Below are positions 1 to 8,114 of a stretch of DNA of 64,000 bases, piece by piece (position 1 is the stretch's first letter; each line of letters opens with the position of its first letter). The notes beneath the pieces were generated by a model. That model did no database searches. It was not told where the DNA came from and saw only the letters and a list, made by a program, of their open reading frames with translations. Made by a program: the position numbers and the translations under genes. Source of the stretch: Actinomycetota bacterium. Its GTDB lineage: Bacteria; Actinomycetota; Acidimicrobiia; Acidimicrobiales; Iamiaceae. The DNA is taken from NCBI GenBank assembly GCA_019639075.1, contig JAHBSO010000013.1, positions 19,931 to 83,930 of the forward strand, given 5' to 3'.

Positions 1-177
1 CGCCTTCTGGATCTCCGCGGCGCGGTTGTACCAGCTGCCGACGTCGACGGAGAGGCCGACGAACAGCAGCAGGGGGATCAGCAGCATCGCGAACATCACG
101 AGGACGTAGCCGCCCTGGCGGTCCTTCGCCCCCGTGTGGATGACGGCCCGCCTCGGCCGTTCGTGCGCCAACCTCAT
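1..177 (-). CDS. TadG-like pilus-assembly protein, N-terminal part (runs off the window)
   Basis: The first 59 residues are visible. A short basic N-terminus (MRLAHERPRR) is followed by RQGGYVLVMFAMLLIPLLLF, a single hydrophobic segment with the Gly-rich entry typical of TadG/Flp-pilus 'putative flp pilus-assembly TadE/G-like' N-terminal domains. After it comes VDVGSWYNRAAEIQKA, the usual 'D-x-G-x-W-x-x-x-A-x-x-x-Q-x-A' region of TadG-like proteins. The ATG overlaps the upstream TadE-like stop by 4 bp (ATGA), so it is the last visible gene of the cassette. The C-terminus lies left of base 1, so length and any extracellular domain cannot be judged. Confidence 0.75.
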   Translation of the reverse strand, partial: MRLAHERPRRAVIHTGAKDRQGGYVLVMFAMLLIPLLLFVGLSVDVGSWYNRAAEIQKA

Positions 178-812
178 CACTCCACCTCCGGTTCGAGCCG
201 CATCACCGCGGTCCGTTCGATGGTCACGCCGTCACCGATGATCGGGAACAGGTAGTCGTGTCGGATCCGGACCCACACGCCGAAGTACTCCGAGGTGGCC
301 TGGGTGTTGTTCCGGGTCGTCGGGCACCAGTTCCGGTACGTCGCGACGTTCAGGCAGCCGTTGGTCTGCGTGGCGCTCGTCATCGCGAGGGACTCCCAGT
401 TGGTGCGGAAGGCCGTCCCGGTGATGACCTGGCAGGCCGACGTCGCCGTGGTCTTGCACGCCGTGGGGATCTCACCGTCGATGTTGTCGGTGCGGAAGAT
501 CACCACCCGTTCGACGCCGTCGACGAGGCCGCTCGCCGTGAGCGCCGACTTCATGCCCGACAACGCGTTGAAGTCCGTCGCCCGGTCCTTGCCCCCGTTG
601 GACCCGATGCGGGCCGCGGTGCGCACGCCCTCGGTCGCCCCGATGCCGCTGCGCCAGGCCATGCCGTAGTCGAAGGTGCCGCCGACGAGCGTGAAGAGCA
701 GGAGGGCGACGAACGCGAACTCGACGAGCCCCGCGCCGCGCTCGCGCAAGGTGCGACCCGTCGGGCGGGGTGCGGCGGTGGGCCGGCCGGCGAGGAGCGA
801 CACGGACCTCAT
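177..812 (-). CDS. TadE-like pseudopilin (211 aa)
   Basis: A TadE-type protein with a basic N-terminus, then ERGAGLVEFAFVALLLFTLV, where Gly-x-x-x-x-Glu at the start of one membrane helix is the TadE/pseudopilin hallmark. Downstream, GTFDYGMAWRSGIGATEGVRTAARIGSNGG resembles the TadE family's post-helix region. The remaining ~130 residues form a small exported domain with four Cys (ACK, ACQ, GCL, WCP). I chose the ATG at 812 because it overlaps the stop of the preceding TadE-like gene by 4 bp, and a longer reading frame upstream only runs antisense-like through that gene. The protein probably sits in the membrane as a minor pilin or assembly factor of a Tad pilus. The subtype is not resolvable by eye. 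Confidence 0.8.
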   Translation of the reverse strand: MRSVSLLAGRPTAAPRPTGRTLRERGAGLVEFAFVALLLFTLVGGTFDYGMAWRSGIGATEGVRTAARIGSNGGKDRATDFNALSGMKSALTASGLVDGVERVVIFRTDNIDGEIPTACKTTATSACQVITGTAFRTNWESLAMTSATQTNGCLNVATYRNWCPTTRNNTQATSEYFGVWVRIRHDYLFPIIGDGVTIERTAVMRLEPEVE

Positions 813-1501
813 GCCGAGTCGTCCCTGGGCTCGATCCGCACGACCGAGTGATCCTCGATCGTCTTCGCGTTGCCGAAGATCTTGGTGACCCACTTGTGCT
901 CCACCCGCATCCACACCCCGACGTAGTCGGGCCCGGTGCCGGTCTGGGAGACCTTGCGGTCGTCGGGGCACCAGTACCGGTCCGGCGAGTCGACGAGGCA
1001 GCCGAACACGATCTTCGAGGGATCCGGGGCCCGTCCCTCGGCGAGCGCGGCGGCCTCCTCCTTCACCTGGACCTCGGCCTGTGTCATGTTCGCCGCGGTG
1101 TACACGTTGCACACGCCGGTGACCGGGGTGCCGGCCTTGCAGGTCGCCGAGGGGGCCTCACCGAACCCCGACGGCTTGTAGATCACGATGCGCACGATGT
1201 CGTTGCGGGAGAGCGCGGTCGCTTCGCGGGACAGGTTCACGATCGTGTAGAGATCCGCCCGGTTCTCGTTGGCCACCGCGCTGGCCGCCCGGGCACCGGC
1301 CCGAACGCTGCTGGAGACGGCGAGGTCGTCCTTCATGTACAGCCCGCCCTCGAACACGGCGACGACGAGCGTGAAGAAGATGATGAAGACGAACGTGGCC
1401 TCCACGATCGCCACGCCCAGCTCACGGGTCCTCCCGGGGACACCGGCCACGTGCACCGACCGTCGGTGGTGGGAGAACGGGCGGTCCGCGCGTGAGGTCA
1501 C
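809..1501 (-). CDS. TadE-like pseudopilin (230 aa)
   Basis: It opens with a basic stretch and the motif RTRELGVAIVEATFVFIIFF, with the Glu five residues after Gly as in TadE proteins and one transmembrane helix. Then YMKDDLAVSSSVRAGARAAS is the typical amphipathic post-helix segment. The C-terminal ~160 residues are exported and contain Cys pairs (ATCKAG, GVCNVY, FGCLVD, YWCPDD). The pattern resembles the next gene downstream (WCP, YFGVWVRI / YVGVWMRV), so the two are paralogues. The start is GTG at 1501. A gap of 110 bp separates it from the TadG-like gene upstream, and its stop overlaps the next ATG. Confidence 0.8.
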   Translation of the reverse strand: MTSRADRPFSHHRRSVHVAGVPGRTRELGVAIVEATFVFIIFFTLVVAVFEGGLYMKDDLAVSSSVRAGARAASAVANENRADLYTIVNLSREATALSRNDIVRIVIYKPSGFGEAPSATCKAGTPVTGVCNVYTAANMTQAEVQVKEEAAALAEGRAPDPSKIVFGCLVDSPDRYWCPDDRKVSQTGTGPDYVGVWMRVEHKWVTKIFGNAKTIEDHSVVRIEPRDDSA

Positions 1502-1611
1502 GGGGACCGTATCGGCAGGTCATGGAGCGTACCTGAGGCCCATGGCCGAAAAATGACGCGAACGGCCCACCCTGGTCCGTGCGGGCCGCGCGGACCGGTG
1601 CTCGCCGTCGG

Positions 1612-2835
1612 CTACTCGACCATGCGGATCACCCGGAGGTCGTCGGGCCCGGACACGATCTCCTTGGTCGTCGTCCCGCCCGACAGGTAGTTGAGCTCCC
1701 GGACGTAGGTCGCCCCGTACTTGGGGTTGCCCTTCCCGTCCCCGGTCACGTGGAACACGGCGAAGGCCACGATGTGGAGCCGCCGGGGATCGGCCCCCTG
1801 GTCGGCCACCGGCAGGATCAGGTCGCAGTCGAGGGAGCCGTTGGCGACGTCCTCGGGCGAGCAGGCGGTCGCCCCCAGCACCTGCTGCTGCACGTAGTCC
1901 ACGAAGCTGTTGCCGGTGTGGGCGTCGACCCAGCCGCCGAGCTCGGTGAGGAAGCTGCCGTTCAGGCCCTTCCACGACGAGTCCGACAGCCCGCACGACG
2001 CGTTCTGCGACTTCTGGATGTCGTAGACGCGCTGCGGCGTGCTGCCGTCCCAGTACGCCGCCTTCACCGGATCGATCGGCACGCTGCCGTCCGGCCGGTA
2101 GAGCAGTTCGGTGCGGTCGCCGTCCCCGTCGACGTCGTCCACGTCCTGCTGGAGGATGTCCATGATGTCGGTCTTCTGGGATCCCCTGGAGTTGGAGTAG
2201 CTGGGGTTCCCGCAGACGACGAAGGGCGAGCCCACGGCCTTGATCTTCTGGACCGTGGCGGTCGCCCGGCCGCTCGAGCGGATCTCGTCCCAGCCGGCGA
2301 GGCCGGCGAACGCCGAGGTGCGCACGTCCTCGGTGGTCACCCGGACGCCGGCGACCGTCGTGCGGAGGGTGGCGAGGGAGTGCACCGACGAGCACGACCC
2401 GATGTCCTGGAGCTCCCACCGACCGTCGTCCTCGGCCGGATCGACGTAGTTGCCGTAGCCGACGTAGGTGCAGGTCGCGCTCTCGGCGCCGTTCTTCTCC
2501 GCGACGTCCTGGACCTCCTCGGCGACGTCCTGGGTGCCGCCGTACCACATCTTCTGGTCGAGCGCCCTCGCGCCGGCCATCGCCGCGGCGTCGGCGGCGT
2601 TCTGGGCCCGTCGGCGCTGGGGGTAGGCCTGGCTTCCGTCGACGACGATCGCCGTCAGCAGGACGATCGCGACGATCGAGGCGGCCATCAGCACCACGAC
2701 CACCCCCCGTTCGTCGCGCCGCGATCGGGTAACCACCCGGGCGGCGTGGTGGGCGAAGGTTCGCCGGGTCGAGCGAGCGCGCACGTCCCCTCCTCTCCGG
2801 GCGGGCGTCGCCACGCGAGCGTCTCGCCGGTTCAC
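1612..2835 (-). CDS. TadG-like protein with von-Willebrand-type or unknown exported domain (407 aa)
   Basis: After an Arg-rich cytoplasmic N-terminus comes DERGVVVVLMAASIVAIVLL, a membrane helix with the TadG-type 'ERG' entry. It is followed by VDGSQAYPQRRRAQNAADAAAMAGARAL, the conserved D-G-x-x-x-x-x-R-x-x-Q-N-A-A-D-A-A-A-L-A-G-A signature of TadG-like Tad/Flp assembly proteins. The remaining ~300 residues are extracytoplasmic with scattered Cys. I place the start at GTG 2835, which overlaps the stop of the TadE-like gene 2832-3352 by 4 bp (GTGA). A longer open frame to 2961 merely overlaps that gene. The exported domain is not assigned to a family. Confidence 0.75.
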   Translation of the reverse strand: MNRRDARVATPARRGGDVRARSTRRTFAHHAARVVTRSRRDERGVVVVLMAASIVAIVLLTAIVVDGSQAYPQRRRAQNAADAAAMAGARALDQKMWYGGTQDVAEEVQDVAEKNGAESATCTYVGYGNYVDPAEDDGRWELQDIGSCSSVHSLATLRTTVAGVRVTTEDVRTSAFAGLAGWDEIRSSGRATATVQKIKAVGSPFVVCGNPSYSNSRGSQKTDIMDILQQDVDDVDGDGDRTELLYRPDGSVPIDPVKAAYWDGSTPQRVYDIQKSQNASCGLSDSSWKGLNGSFLTELGGWVDAHTGNSFVDYVQQQVLGATACSPEDVANGSLDCDLILPVADQGADPRRLHIVAFAVFHVTGDGKGNPKYGATYVRELNYLSGGTTTKEIVSGPDDLRVIRMVE

Positions 2836-3352
2836 GGCGACACCGGGGGCACGTAGCCGGTCGGCGTCTTCGGCTGTCGGACGATCGACATCGTCGCGGT
2901 GCCCTGGATGGAGCGGTCCGGGAGCGCGACGCCGATCGGTCCGATCGGACGCCATTGCCACCTGACCGTGACCCGCACCTTGTCGTTGTCGAGGTCGAGG
3001 GCGGTGCTCTGGCAGTCCCCTCGTCGTGGGTGCCGTCCGCGGCGACGGGATCCCCGTCGGGGTCGATGCAGGTCAGCGTGATCGACGAGATCTCGCGATC
3101 GGGCATCCGACGCCGGACCGCAGCCTCGAGGTCGTCGGCCGAGAGGTTGGGCCGGACGATGGCGGCACGGGCTCCGTCGGCCGCCGCGGAGGTGGCCTGA
3201 CTGGTCTCGAAGACCCCCAGGCCGATGTCGACGAACGACAGCAGCACCACGACGAAGATGCCGATGGCCACGGCGCCCTCGACCACGGTCGCGCCGCGAT
3301 CCGAACCGTGGGGCCGGGATCCGGCGACCCGGGAGTGGAAGCGCACCTTCAT
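2832..3352 (-). pseudogene. TadE-like pseudopilin gene with a single-base frameshift
   Basis: The N-terminus (MKVRFHSRVAGS, then DRGATVVEGAVAIGIFVVVL) is a clear TadE-type helix with Gly and Glu at helix entry. It continues as ETSQATSAAADGARAAIV and reads well to ...VAADGTHDEG. At the C-run 3017-3020 (G-run on the coding strand) the frame breaks. In the next frame the protein continues sensibly (GDCQSTALDLDNDKVRVTV...) and ends PPVSP with a stop at 2832. That stop overlaps the following TadG-like GTG by 4 bp, as at the other junctions here. One extra base in the run would restore a ~173-residue protein. It could be a sequencing or assembly error or a true lesion. The N-terminal frame alone would run on as low-quality Arg-rich sequence to ~1520. 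Confidence 0.75.
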
Positions 3353-3984
3353 CCCTGCACTACCACCTCGTAGCGGGCGGTCATGTGCTTGGGGTCACCG
3401 AGGAGCATCCCGCCGGCGGGCGTCGACATGTCGATCGAGGCGGTGACGATCACCACCACCTCGTCGCCCGGATGGAGGTCGTAGGTGGTGGCCACGTCGT
3501 CGACGCACCCGGTGATGGGTGTTCCGTCCGACGTCTCCACCGACACGGAGAAGTCCTGCTCGGACCCGAGGCCGGGGTCGTGGCGACGCACGGCGTCCTC
3601 GATGCCGGCCGCCCCGTGGCACCCCGGGTCGACCCAACCCGGCGTCGTCTGGGCGACGGCGCCACCGGCGCGGGCGGCGTTGGTCAGTCTGTTCTGCACC
3701 TGTCCGGTGCGTCCGACGTCGATCGCCGTGAAGATGATGACGGCGATCGGGAGGATCACGAGGGCGAGCTCGACCAGTGCCGCTCCGTCCTCGGCGCCCC
3801 GCCCGCGGGAGGCGCCCCGGCGCCGTCGCAGTCGCCGGTTGCGCCGCCGGACCCGGTGGCGCCGGGTGCCGACGGCACCGACGACGCCTCGCGGCGGCTC
3901 GGTACCTCGTCGTTCCGTACATCTCGCATCGACGCCACCGGGAGAAACCTGAGCGAACGCCGAGCGATTCCTCCGAGGAATCAC
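3349..3984 (-). CDS. TadE-like pseudopilin, first gene of the cassette
   Basis: A long Arg-rich N-terminus precedes EDGAALVELALVILPIAVII, a TadE-type membrane helix with Gly and Glu at its start. It is followed by IDVGRTGQVQNRLTNAARAGGAVAQ, the family's amphipathic region, and a ~100-residue exported domain with two Cys. The only usable start in frame appears to be GTG at 3984, since no ATG or GTG lies closer to the helix; the true start remains uncertain. The stop overlaps the next ATG (3352) by 4 bp. It is divergent from the dNTPase gene, with a 17-bp palindrome at the start region. Confidence 0.7.
   Translation of the reverse strand: MIPRRNRSAFAQVSPGGVDARCTERRGTEPPRGVVGAVGTRRHRVRRRNRRLRRRRGASRGRGAEDGAALVELALVILPIAVIIFTAIDVGRTGQVQNRLTNAARAGGAVAQTTPGWVDPGCHGAAGIEDAVRRHDPGLGSEQDFSVSVETSDGTPITGCVDDVATTYDLHPGDEVVVIVTASIDMSTPAGGMLLGDPKHMTARYEVVVQG
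3966..3982. promoter_or_regulatory. 17-bp perfect palindrome at the head of the tad cassette
   Basis: Eight-base arms GATTCCTC / GAGGAATC flank a single central C. It lies at the divergent junction of the pilus cassette (GTG at 3984) and the dNTPase gene (ATG at 4041). It could be a repressor operator, or could simply contain the ribosome-binding GGAGG of the minus-strand transcript. No partner regulator is visible nearby. Confidence 0.4.
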
Positions 3985-4040
3985 CCGATCGAGGGAGGAT
4001 GTCGTCGGAACTGTCAGGGGGACCGCGTACCGTTGTCCCG

Positions 4041-5108
4041 ATGGACCTGCCCGCGCCGCCCCCGGACGTCACCGTCGCCCACGGCCCCGTACCGGTGGGC
4101 ATCGGGGCCATGCCCGAGCGCGGGGAGCGCGAGGCGGCCGAGGACCGCGCGCTCGCTCCCCACGCCACCCGCTCCGAGGGTGCGGGCGACCGCGAGGTGC
4201 CCGAGGAGCCCGACCGGTTCCGCACCTGCTTCGAGCGCGACCTGGACCGCATCCACCACGCCAAGGCGTTCCGTCGTCTGGCCGGCAAGTGCCAGGTCTT
4301 CGTCGCACCGGACGACGACCACCTCCGCACCCGCCTCACCCACGCCATCGAGGTGTGCCAGGTGGCGGTGTCGATCGCCCGCCCCGTCGGGCTCAACGTG
4401 GCCCTCACCGCGGCCGCCGCCACGGGTCACGACTGCGGGCACGGTCCGGCCGGCCATGCGTCGGAGGGGGCGCTGTCGCCGTTCCTCGACGGCGGCTACC
4501 ACCACGCGGTCTACGGGGCCGATGTGGTGCTGCAACCGCTGAACCTGTGCGTCGAGACCCTGGACGCGATCCGGAACCACTCGTGGAACCGGCCTGCGCC
4601 CGCCACACCGGAGGGCGAGGTGGTGGCCTGGGCCGACCGGATCGCCTACGTGTGCCACGACTTCGAGGACGCGGTCGACGCCGGGATCGTGCGCGAGGAC
4701 GAGCTCCCGGCCGAGGTCGGCGAGGTCGTCGGTCGGGACCGCCGCACCCAGCTCCACGGCTTCATCACCGCCATGGTCGACACCATCGCCACCACCGGCG
4801 TCGTCGGCCTGCGCCGTCCCGAGGCCGACGCCCTGGCCGCGTTCCGGTCGTTCAACTACGAGCGCATCTACCTGCGGCCCGAGGCCGTCGAGCAGGCCGA
4901 CCGGGCCGCCCGCCTCATCCACGACCTGGCCGACTTCTACGTCCACGCGCCCTCGCGGATGCCCAACGGCGGCGCGCTCACCCCCGGCTCCCCCGCGGCC
5001 ACGTCCGCCGCCGTGCGCTACGTGTCGGGCATGACCGATCGCTTCGCCAACCAGGCCGCGCGCGACCTGCTCGGCTGGGACGAGCGAGCCCTTCCGCGCG
5101 GCGCCTGA
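4041..5108 (+). CDS. dgt: HD-domain deoxynucleoside triphosphate triphosphohydrolase (dGTPase-like, 355 aa)
   Basis: Dgt-type enzymes hydrolyse dNTPs to nucleoside and triphosphate and help balance the DNA precursor pool. The sequence shows the family order. First is the substrate-side FRTCFERDLDRIHHAKAFRRLAGKCQVF region (usual 'R-T-x-F-x-R-D-R-I-x-H-S-x-A-F-R-R-L-x-x-K-T-Q-V'). Then come RTRLTHAIEVCQ with the first metal-binding His and GHDCGHGPAGHASE with the HD pair. The late acidic motif is ADRIAYVCHDFEDA. Length is slightly short of the ~420-residue norm. ATG 4041 is chosen because the family similarity begins after it; an in-frame extension upstream would cover the promoter region. Confidence 0.85.
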   Translation: MDLPAPPPDVTVAHGPVPVGIGAMPERGEREAAEDRALAPHATRSEGAGDREVPEEPDRFRTCFERDLDRIHHAKAFRRLAGKCQVFVAPDDDHLRTRLTHAIEVCQVAVSIARPVGLNVALTAAAATGHDCGHGPAGHASEGALSPFLDGGYHHAVYGADVVLQPLNLCVETLDAIRNHSWNRPAPATPEGEVVAWADRIAYVCHDFEDAVDAGIVREDELPAEVGEVVGRDRRTQLHGFITAMVDTIATTGVVGLRRPEADALAAFRSFNYERIYLRPEAVEQADRAARLIHDLADFYVHAPSRMPNGGALTPGSPAATSAAVRYVSGMTDRFANQAARDLLGWDERALPRGA

Positions 5109-5136
5109 CCCTTCCGGGCACGACCCGGGCGGGCCG

Positions 5137-6210
5137 TCAGCGCTCGCGGTGGGCGATCAGGTGGGCCGCGCCGCTCAACACGTCGCGGATGTCCTGGGTG
5201 ATCGGGGCCTGCTCGGCCGCGGCGACCGCCTCGGCCAGCAGCGTGTCGATCAGCTCCTCGACCGAGGCCCGGGCCCCCGAGCGCTCCAGGATCTCCTGGG
5301 CCCGCTCGACGTCGCCGTCCTCCATCGCCTGCGACCCCAGCCGCAGGAGCAGTGCGCGGTCCTCGTCGGTCCCGCGATCGAGGCCGATCTCGAGGAGGCG
5401 GGTGACCTTGCCCTGGGCCAGGTCGTCACCCACGGGCTTGCCGGTCTTCACCGGGTCGCCGTAGGCGCCGAGGAGGTCGTCGCGGAGCTGGAAGGCGTGG
5501 CCGAGCGGCCGGCCGTAGGCCCGGACGTGCGGGGCCATCTCCTCGCTGCGGCCCGCGAGCGCGGCACCGAGCAGCAGCGGTCCCTCGACGGTGTAGCCGG
5601 CGGTCTTCAGCTCGGTGATCTGGTCGGCCACCTCCGCGCCCAACTTCGGCCCCCGGGCCGACGCCTCGATGTCGAGGTACTGCCCGACCATCAGCTCGGC
5701 GCACATCTCGTAGAAGAGCGCGGCCGCGGACCGGTCCACCCGGTTCATCAGCAGCGCGGCGTGCGCGAAGGCGAGGTCGCCCATGAGGATGGCGATGCTC
5801 TCGCCGTGGTGCGGGGCCTCGCCGCGCTGGCCCAGCCGCCGGTGGCGATCGGCGTAGGTGACGTGGATGGTCTCGACCCCCCGCCGGGCCACCGCGCCGT
5901 CCATCACGTCGTCGTGGATGAGCGCGAACGTGTGCAGCAGCTCGACGGCGACCGCGGCGTCGAGCACCGCGGGGTCCGACGGATCGCCGCCACAGCCCTC
6001 GTGGGCCCAGGACACGAAGGCGGGCCGGAGCCGCTTGCCGCTGGTGAGCGCCATGGCCCGGTACGAGGCCAGGACCTCCTTGACGTCCTCGTTGTCGCCC
6101 TGCAGCCACGGCCCCATCTGGGTGTCGATGATCAGCTCGATGTGGGTCCGGACCCGCTGGTCGATGGCGCCGAGGTCGGCCACCACCCGTTCGATCGCCG
6201 CGTCGTTCAC
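5137..6210 (-). CDS. Polyprenyl diphosphate synthase (trans-isoprenyl diphosphate synthase, 357 aa)
   Basis: It condenses isopentenyl diphosphate with allylic diphosphates. Visible motifs are GKRLRP (IPP-binding), LLHTFALIHDDVMD with the first Asp-rich motif DDxxD followed by ARRG, the Lys of TAGYTVEGPLLLGAALAG, and FQLRDDLLGAYGDPVKTGKPVGDDLAQGK. In that last stretch the second Asp motif is D-D-x-x-G, as in many actinobacterial geranylgeranyl-type enzymes. The chain length of the product cannot be read from sequence alone. GTG 6210 overlaps the stop of the GT-isomerase fusion gene by 4 bp (GTGA), so its translation is probably coupled to the isomerase that makes its allylic substrate. Confidence 0.88.
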   Translation of the reverse strand: MNDAAIERVVADLGAIDQRVRTHIELIIDTQMGPWLQGDNEDVKEVLASYRAMALTSGKRLRPAFVSWAHEGCGGDPSDPAVLDAAVAVELLHTFALIHDDVMDGAVARRGVETIHVTYADRHRRLGQRGEAPHHGESIAILMGDLAFAHAALLMNRVDRSAAALFYEMCAELMVGQYLDIEASARGPKLGAEVADQITELKTAGYTVEGPLLLGAALAGRSEEMAPHVRAYGRPLGHAFQLRDDLLGAYGDPVKTGKPVGDDLAQGKVTRLLEIGLDRGTDEDRALLLRLGSQAMEDGDVERAQEILERSGARASVEELIDTLLAEAVAAAEQAPITQDIRDVLSGAAHLIAHRER

Positions 6211-8114
6211 GACGAACCGGCGTGGTCGGCGAGATCGAGATCGCCGTCGATCTCGGCATCCGGCTCCGGCTCCGGCTCGGCGATCGCCGCGTCCGGTGAC
6301 ACCTCGACGTTGGCCTGCGGGAACGGCAGGAACGGGGCGGCGACCTCGAGGGCCTCCGCCAGCCATGGCGTGAAGGTGTCGGGGTGCTCGGCCATCTCGG
6401 TCCGGAGGTCGTCCACCGAGATCCAACGGGTCTCGGACACCTCGGCCGGATCGGGGTCGACCGGACCGTCGCTCCGTCCGACGAGCACGTGGTCGAGCTC
6501 GCGCTCGACCAACCCCGAGGACGGGTCGGTCGCGGTGTAGGTGAAGGTCCCGACGTCGACCAGGTCGCAGGTGAACCCGAGCTCCTCGTCCAACCGTCGG
6601 GCCCCGGCGGCGACGACCCCCTCCCCCGGTTCGGGATGGGTGCAGCAGGTGTTCGACCAGCGCTCGGCGAAGTGGTACTTCGTCGACGCCCGACGCTGGA
6701 GCAGTAGGCGACCGTCCCGGTCGACCACGAACGTCGACAGCGCCCGGTGCAGGCGCCCCGGGGCCTTGTGGGCGTCGATCTTGGCCAGCGTGCCGATCTG
6801 GTGGTCGGTCGAATCCACGAGGACGACCGTCGGCTCGGTGGGCCGGCGGGGGCTGTGCACCCGGAAGACCTCGTGGAGGCCGCGGAGGTCCTCGTACCAG
6901 GCCTCGGCGCCGCCCTCGATGTCGTGGCGGGCCAGCACGTGCTCGCGGGCCCGGCCGGCCAACGAGGCCCGCCGGGCCGGATCCCGGGCGAGCTCGGCCA
7001 TGGCGTCGCCGAGGGCGTCGGTGTCGAGGTAGTCGACGACCTCCACGATCGGTTCACCCTCGCCGGGAGCGGTCGCCAGCTCGACGACCCCGCCGTTGTC
7101 GAACGACACCACCGGCACGCCGAGGAGCGACGCCTCGAGCATCACCAGCGGGAACGGGTCCTCGCGCGACGCGAGGCAGAAGATGTCGAACGCCCCGAAC
7201 ACCTGGGCGACCGAGTCGTAGGAGCCGACCAGGCGGAACCGGTCGCCCAGCCCGAGCGCCTCGGCGTCCTCGACGAGCGGCGGGAAGTCGCCGTGCGGGT
7301 CGGGGCCACCGGCCCACAGGAAGTAGAGGTCGAGGTCCGGGTTGGTCTCGACGGCGTGGCGGGCCGCGGCGAGGAAGAGGTCGGGACCCTTGCGCCACTG
7401 GATGGTGCCGCTACTGCCGATGACGATCGCCTCGGGCGGGATGCCGAGCCGCTCGCGCAGGGCCAGCCCGGCCACCGGGTCGGGCTCGACGCCCTCGATG
7501 AAGCCGTAGTGCCGCCGGATCACCGCCGGATCGACCTCGAACCCGCCGACGATGGTCCCCGACACGACGTCGGCGCAGGTGAAGAACCAGTCGGTCTCCC
7601 GCAGGAGGATCTTGCGGTCGTGCGGGTCGACGAACCGGCTGAACGAGGTCTCGGTCTCGTGGAGCCAGGTGACGACGTAGGGCGGGACGTGCTCGAGGTA
7701 GCGGAACACCGCCGCGCTGGCCGCGCAGTTGAGGATGATCGCCCGGTAGTCCTTGCTAACGCTCTCCGCCTGCTTCATGAGGCGGCGGTGGCGGAGGCGG
7801 TCGGCCGTGCGGTACCCGCCGAGCGTCTCGATCATGCCCTCGACCGAGGTCTCGGACCGGGGCTCGAAGTGGTTGATGACGTGGGTGGGCGCCAGCTCGG
7901 CGAACGCCGGGACGAGCGAGCCGTCCTCCAGGCACAGCACCTCGAAGTTGAGCGACGTGTTGGCCCGGATCCACCGCAGCAGGTGCAGGAGCACGAGCGG
8001 CGCGCCGGTGCGACCCGCCGAATGGCTGACGATCAGGACCGGATCGGTGGCCCACCAGGAAGGACGCGCCGGCCGTTCGCGCCGCAGCGCGGACCAGGCC
8101 TCGGTCCCGGTCAC
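6207..8114 (-). CDS. Fused GT4 glycosyltransferase and type I isopentenyl-diphosphate delta-isomerase (635 aa)
   Basis: Residues ~1-415 are a GT4-fold glycosyltransferase: SAGRTGAPLVLLHLLRW near the N-terminus, TWLHETE, GSSGTIQWRKGPDLF, and the nucleotide-sugar region ASREDPFPLVMLEASLLGVPVVSFDNGG. Residues ~425-598 are a Nudix-fold type I IDI. They begin VVLVDSTDHQIGTLAKIDAH, carry LLLQRRASTKYHFAERWSN with the catalytic-Cys motif NTCCTHPEPGE, then AGARRLDEELG (Nudix helix) and VERELDHVLVG with the catalytic Glu. A short acidic tail (PEPEPDAE) follows. No stop or frame change separates the halves. A GTG near the junction (VHSPRRP) could give a separate isomerase. The GTG start at 8114 overlaps the upstream GT stop by 4 bp. 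Type I IDI interconverts IPP and DMAPP. Confidence 0.85.
   Translation of the reverse strand: MTGTEAWSALRRERPARPSWWATDPVLIVSHSAGRTGAPLVLLHLLRWIRANTSLNFEVLCLEDGSLVPAFAELAPTHVINHFEPRSETSVEGMIETLGGYRTADRLRHRRLMKQAESVSKDYRAIILNCAASAAVFRYLEHVPPYVVTWLHETETSFSRFVDPHDRKILLRETDWFFTCADVVSGTIVGGFEVDPAVIRRHYGFIEGVEPDPVAGLALRERLGIPPEAIVIGSSGTIQWRKGPDLFLAAARHAVETNPDLDLYFLWAGGPDPHGDFPPLVEDAEALGLGDRFRLVGSYDSVAQVFGAFDIFCLASREDPFPLVMLEASLLGVPVVSFDNGGVVELATAPGEGEPIVEVVDYLDTDALGDAMAELARDPARRASLAGRAREHVLARHDIEGGAEAWYEDLRGLHEVFRVHSPRRPTEPTVVLVDSTDHQIGTLAKIDAHKAPGRLHRALSTFVVDRDGRLLLQRRASTKYHFAERWSNTCCTHPEPGEGVVAAGARRLDEELGFTCDLVDVGTFTYTATDPSSGLVERELDHVLVGRSDGPVDPDPAEVSETRWISVDDLRTEMAEHPDTFTPWLAEALEVAAPFLPFPQANVEVSPDAAIAEPEPEPDAEIDGDLDLADHAGSS

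Noticed and set aside
1520..3352. A 610-codon frame that joins the TadE-like N-terminus to Arg-rich sequence
   Set aside because: After the base run at 3017-3020 it is a shadow frame of the TadG-like gene; the frameshift explains it.
3777..4040. Longer N-terminus for the dNTPase gene
   Set aside because: The extension is Arg-rich, antisense to the TadE-like gene, and covers the divergent promoter region.
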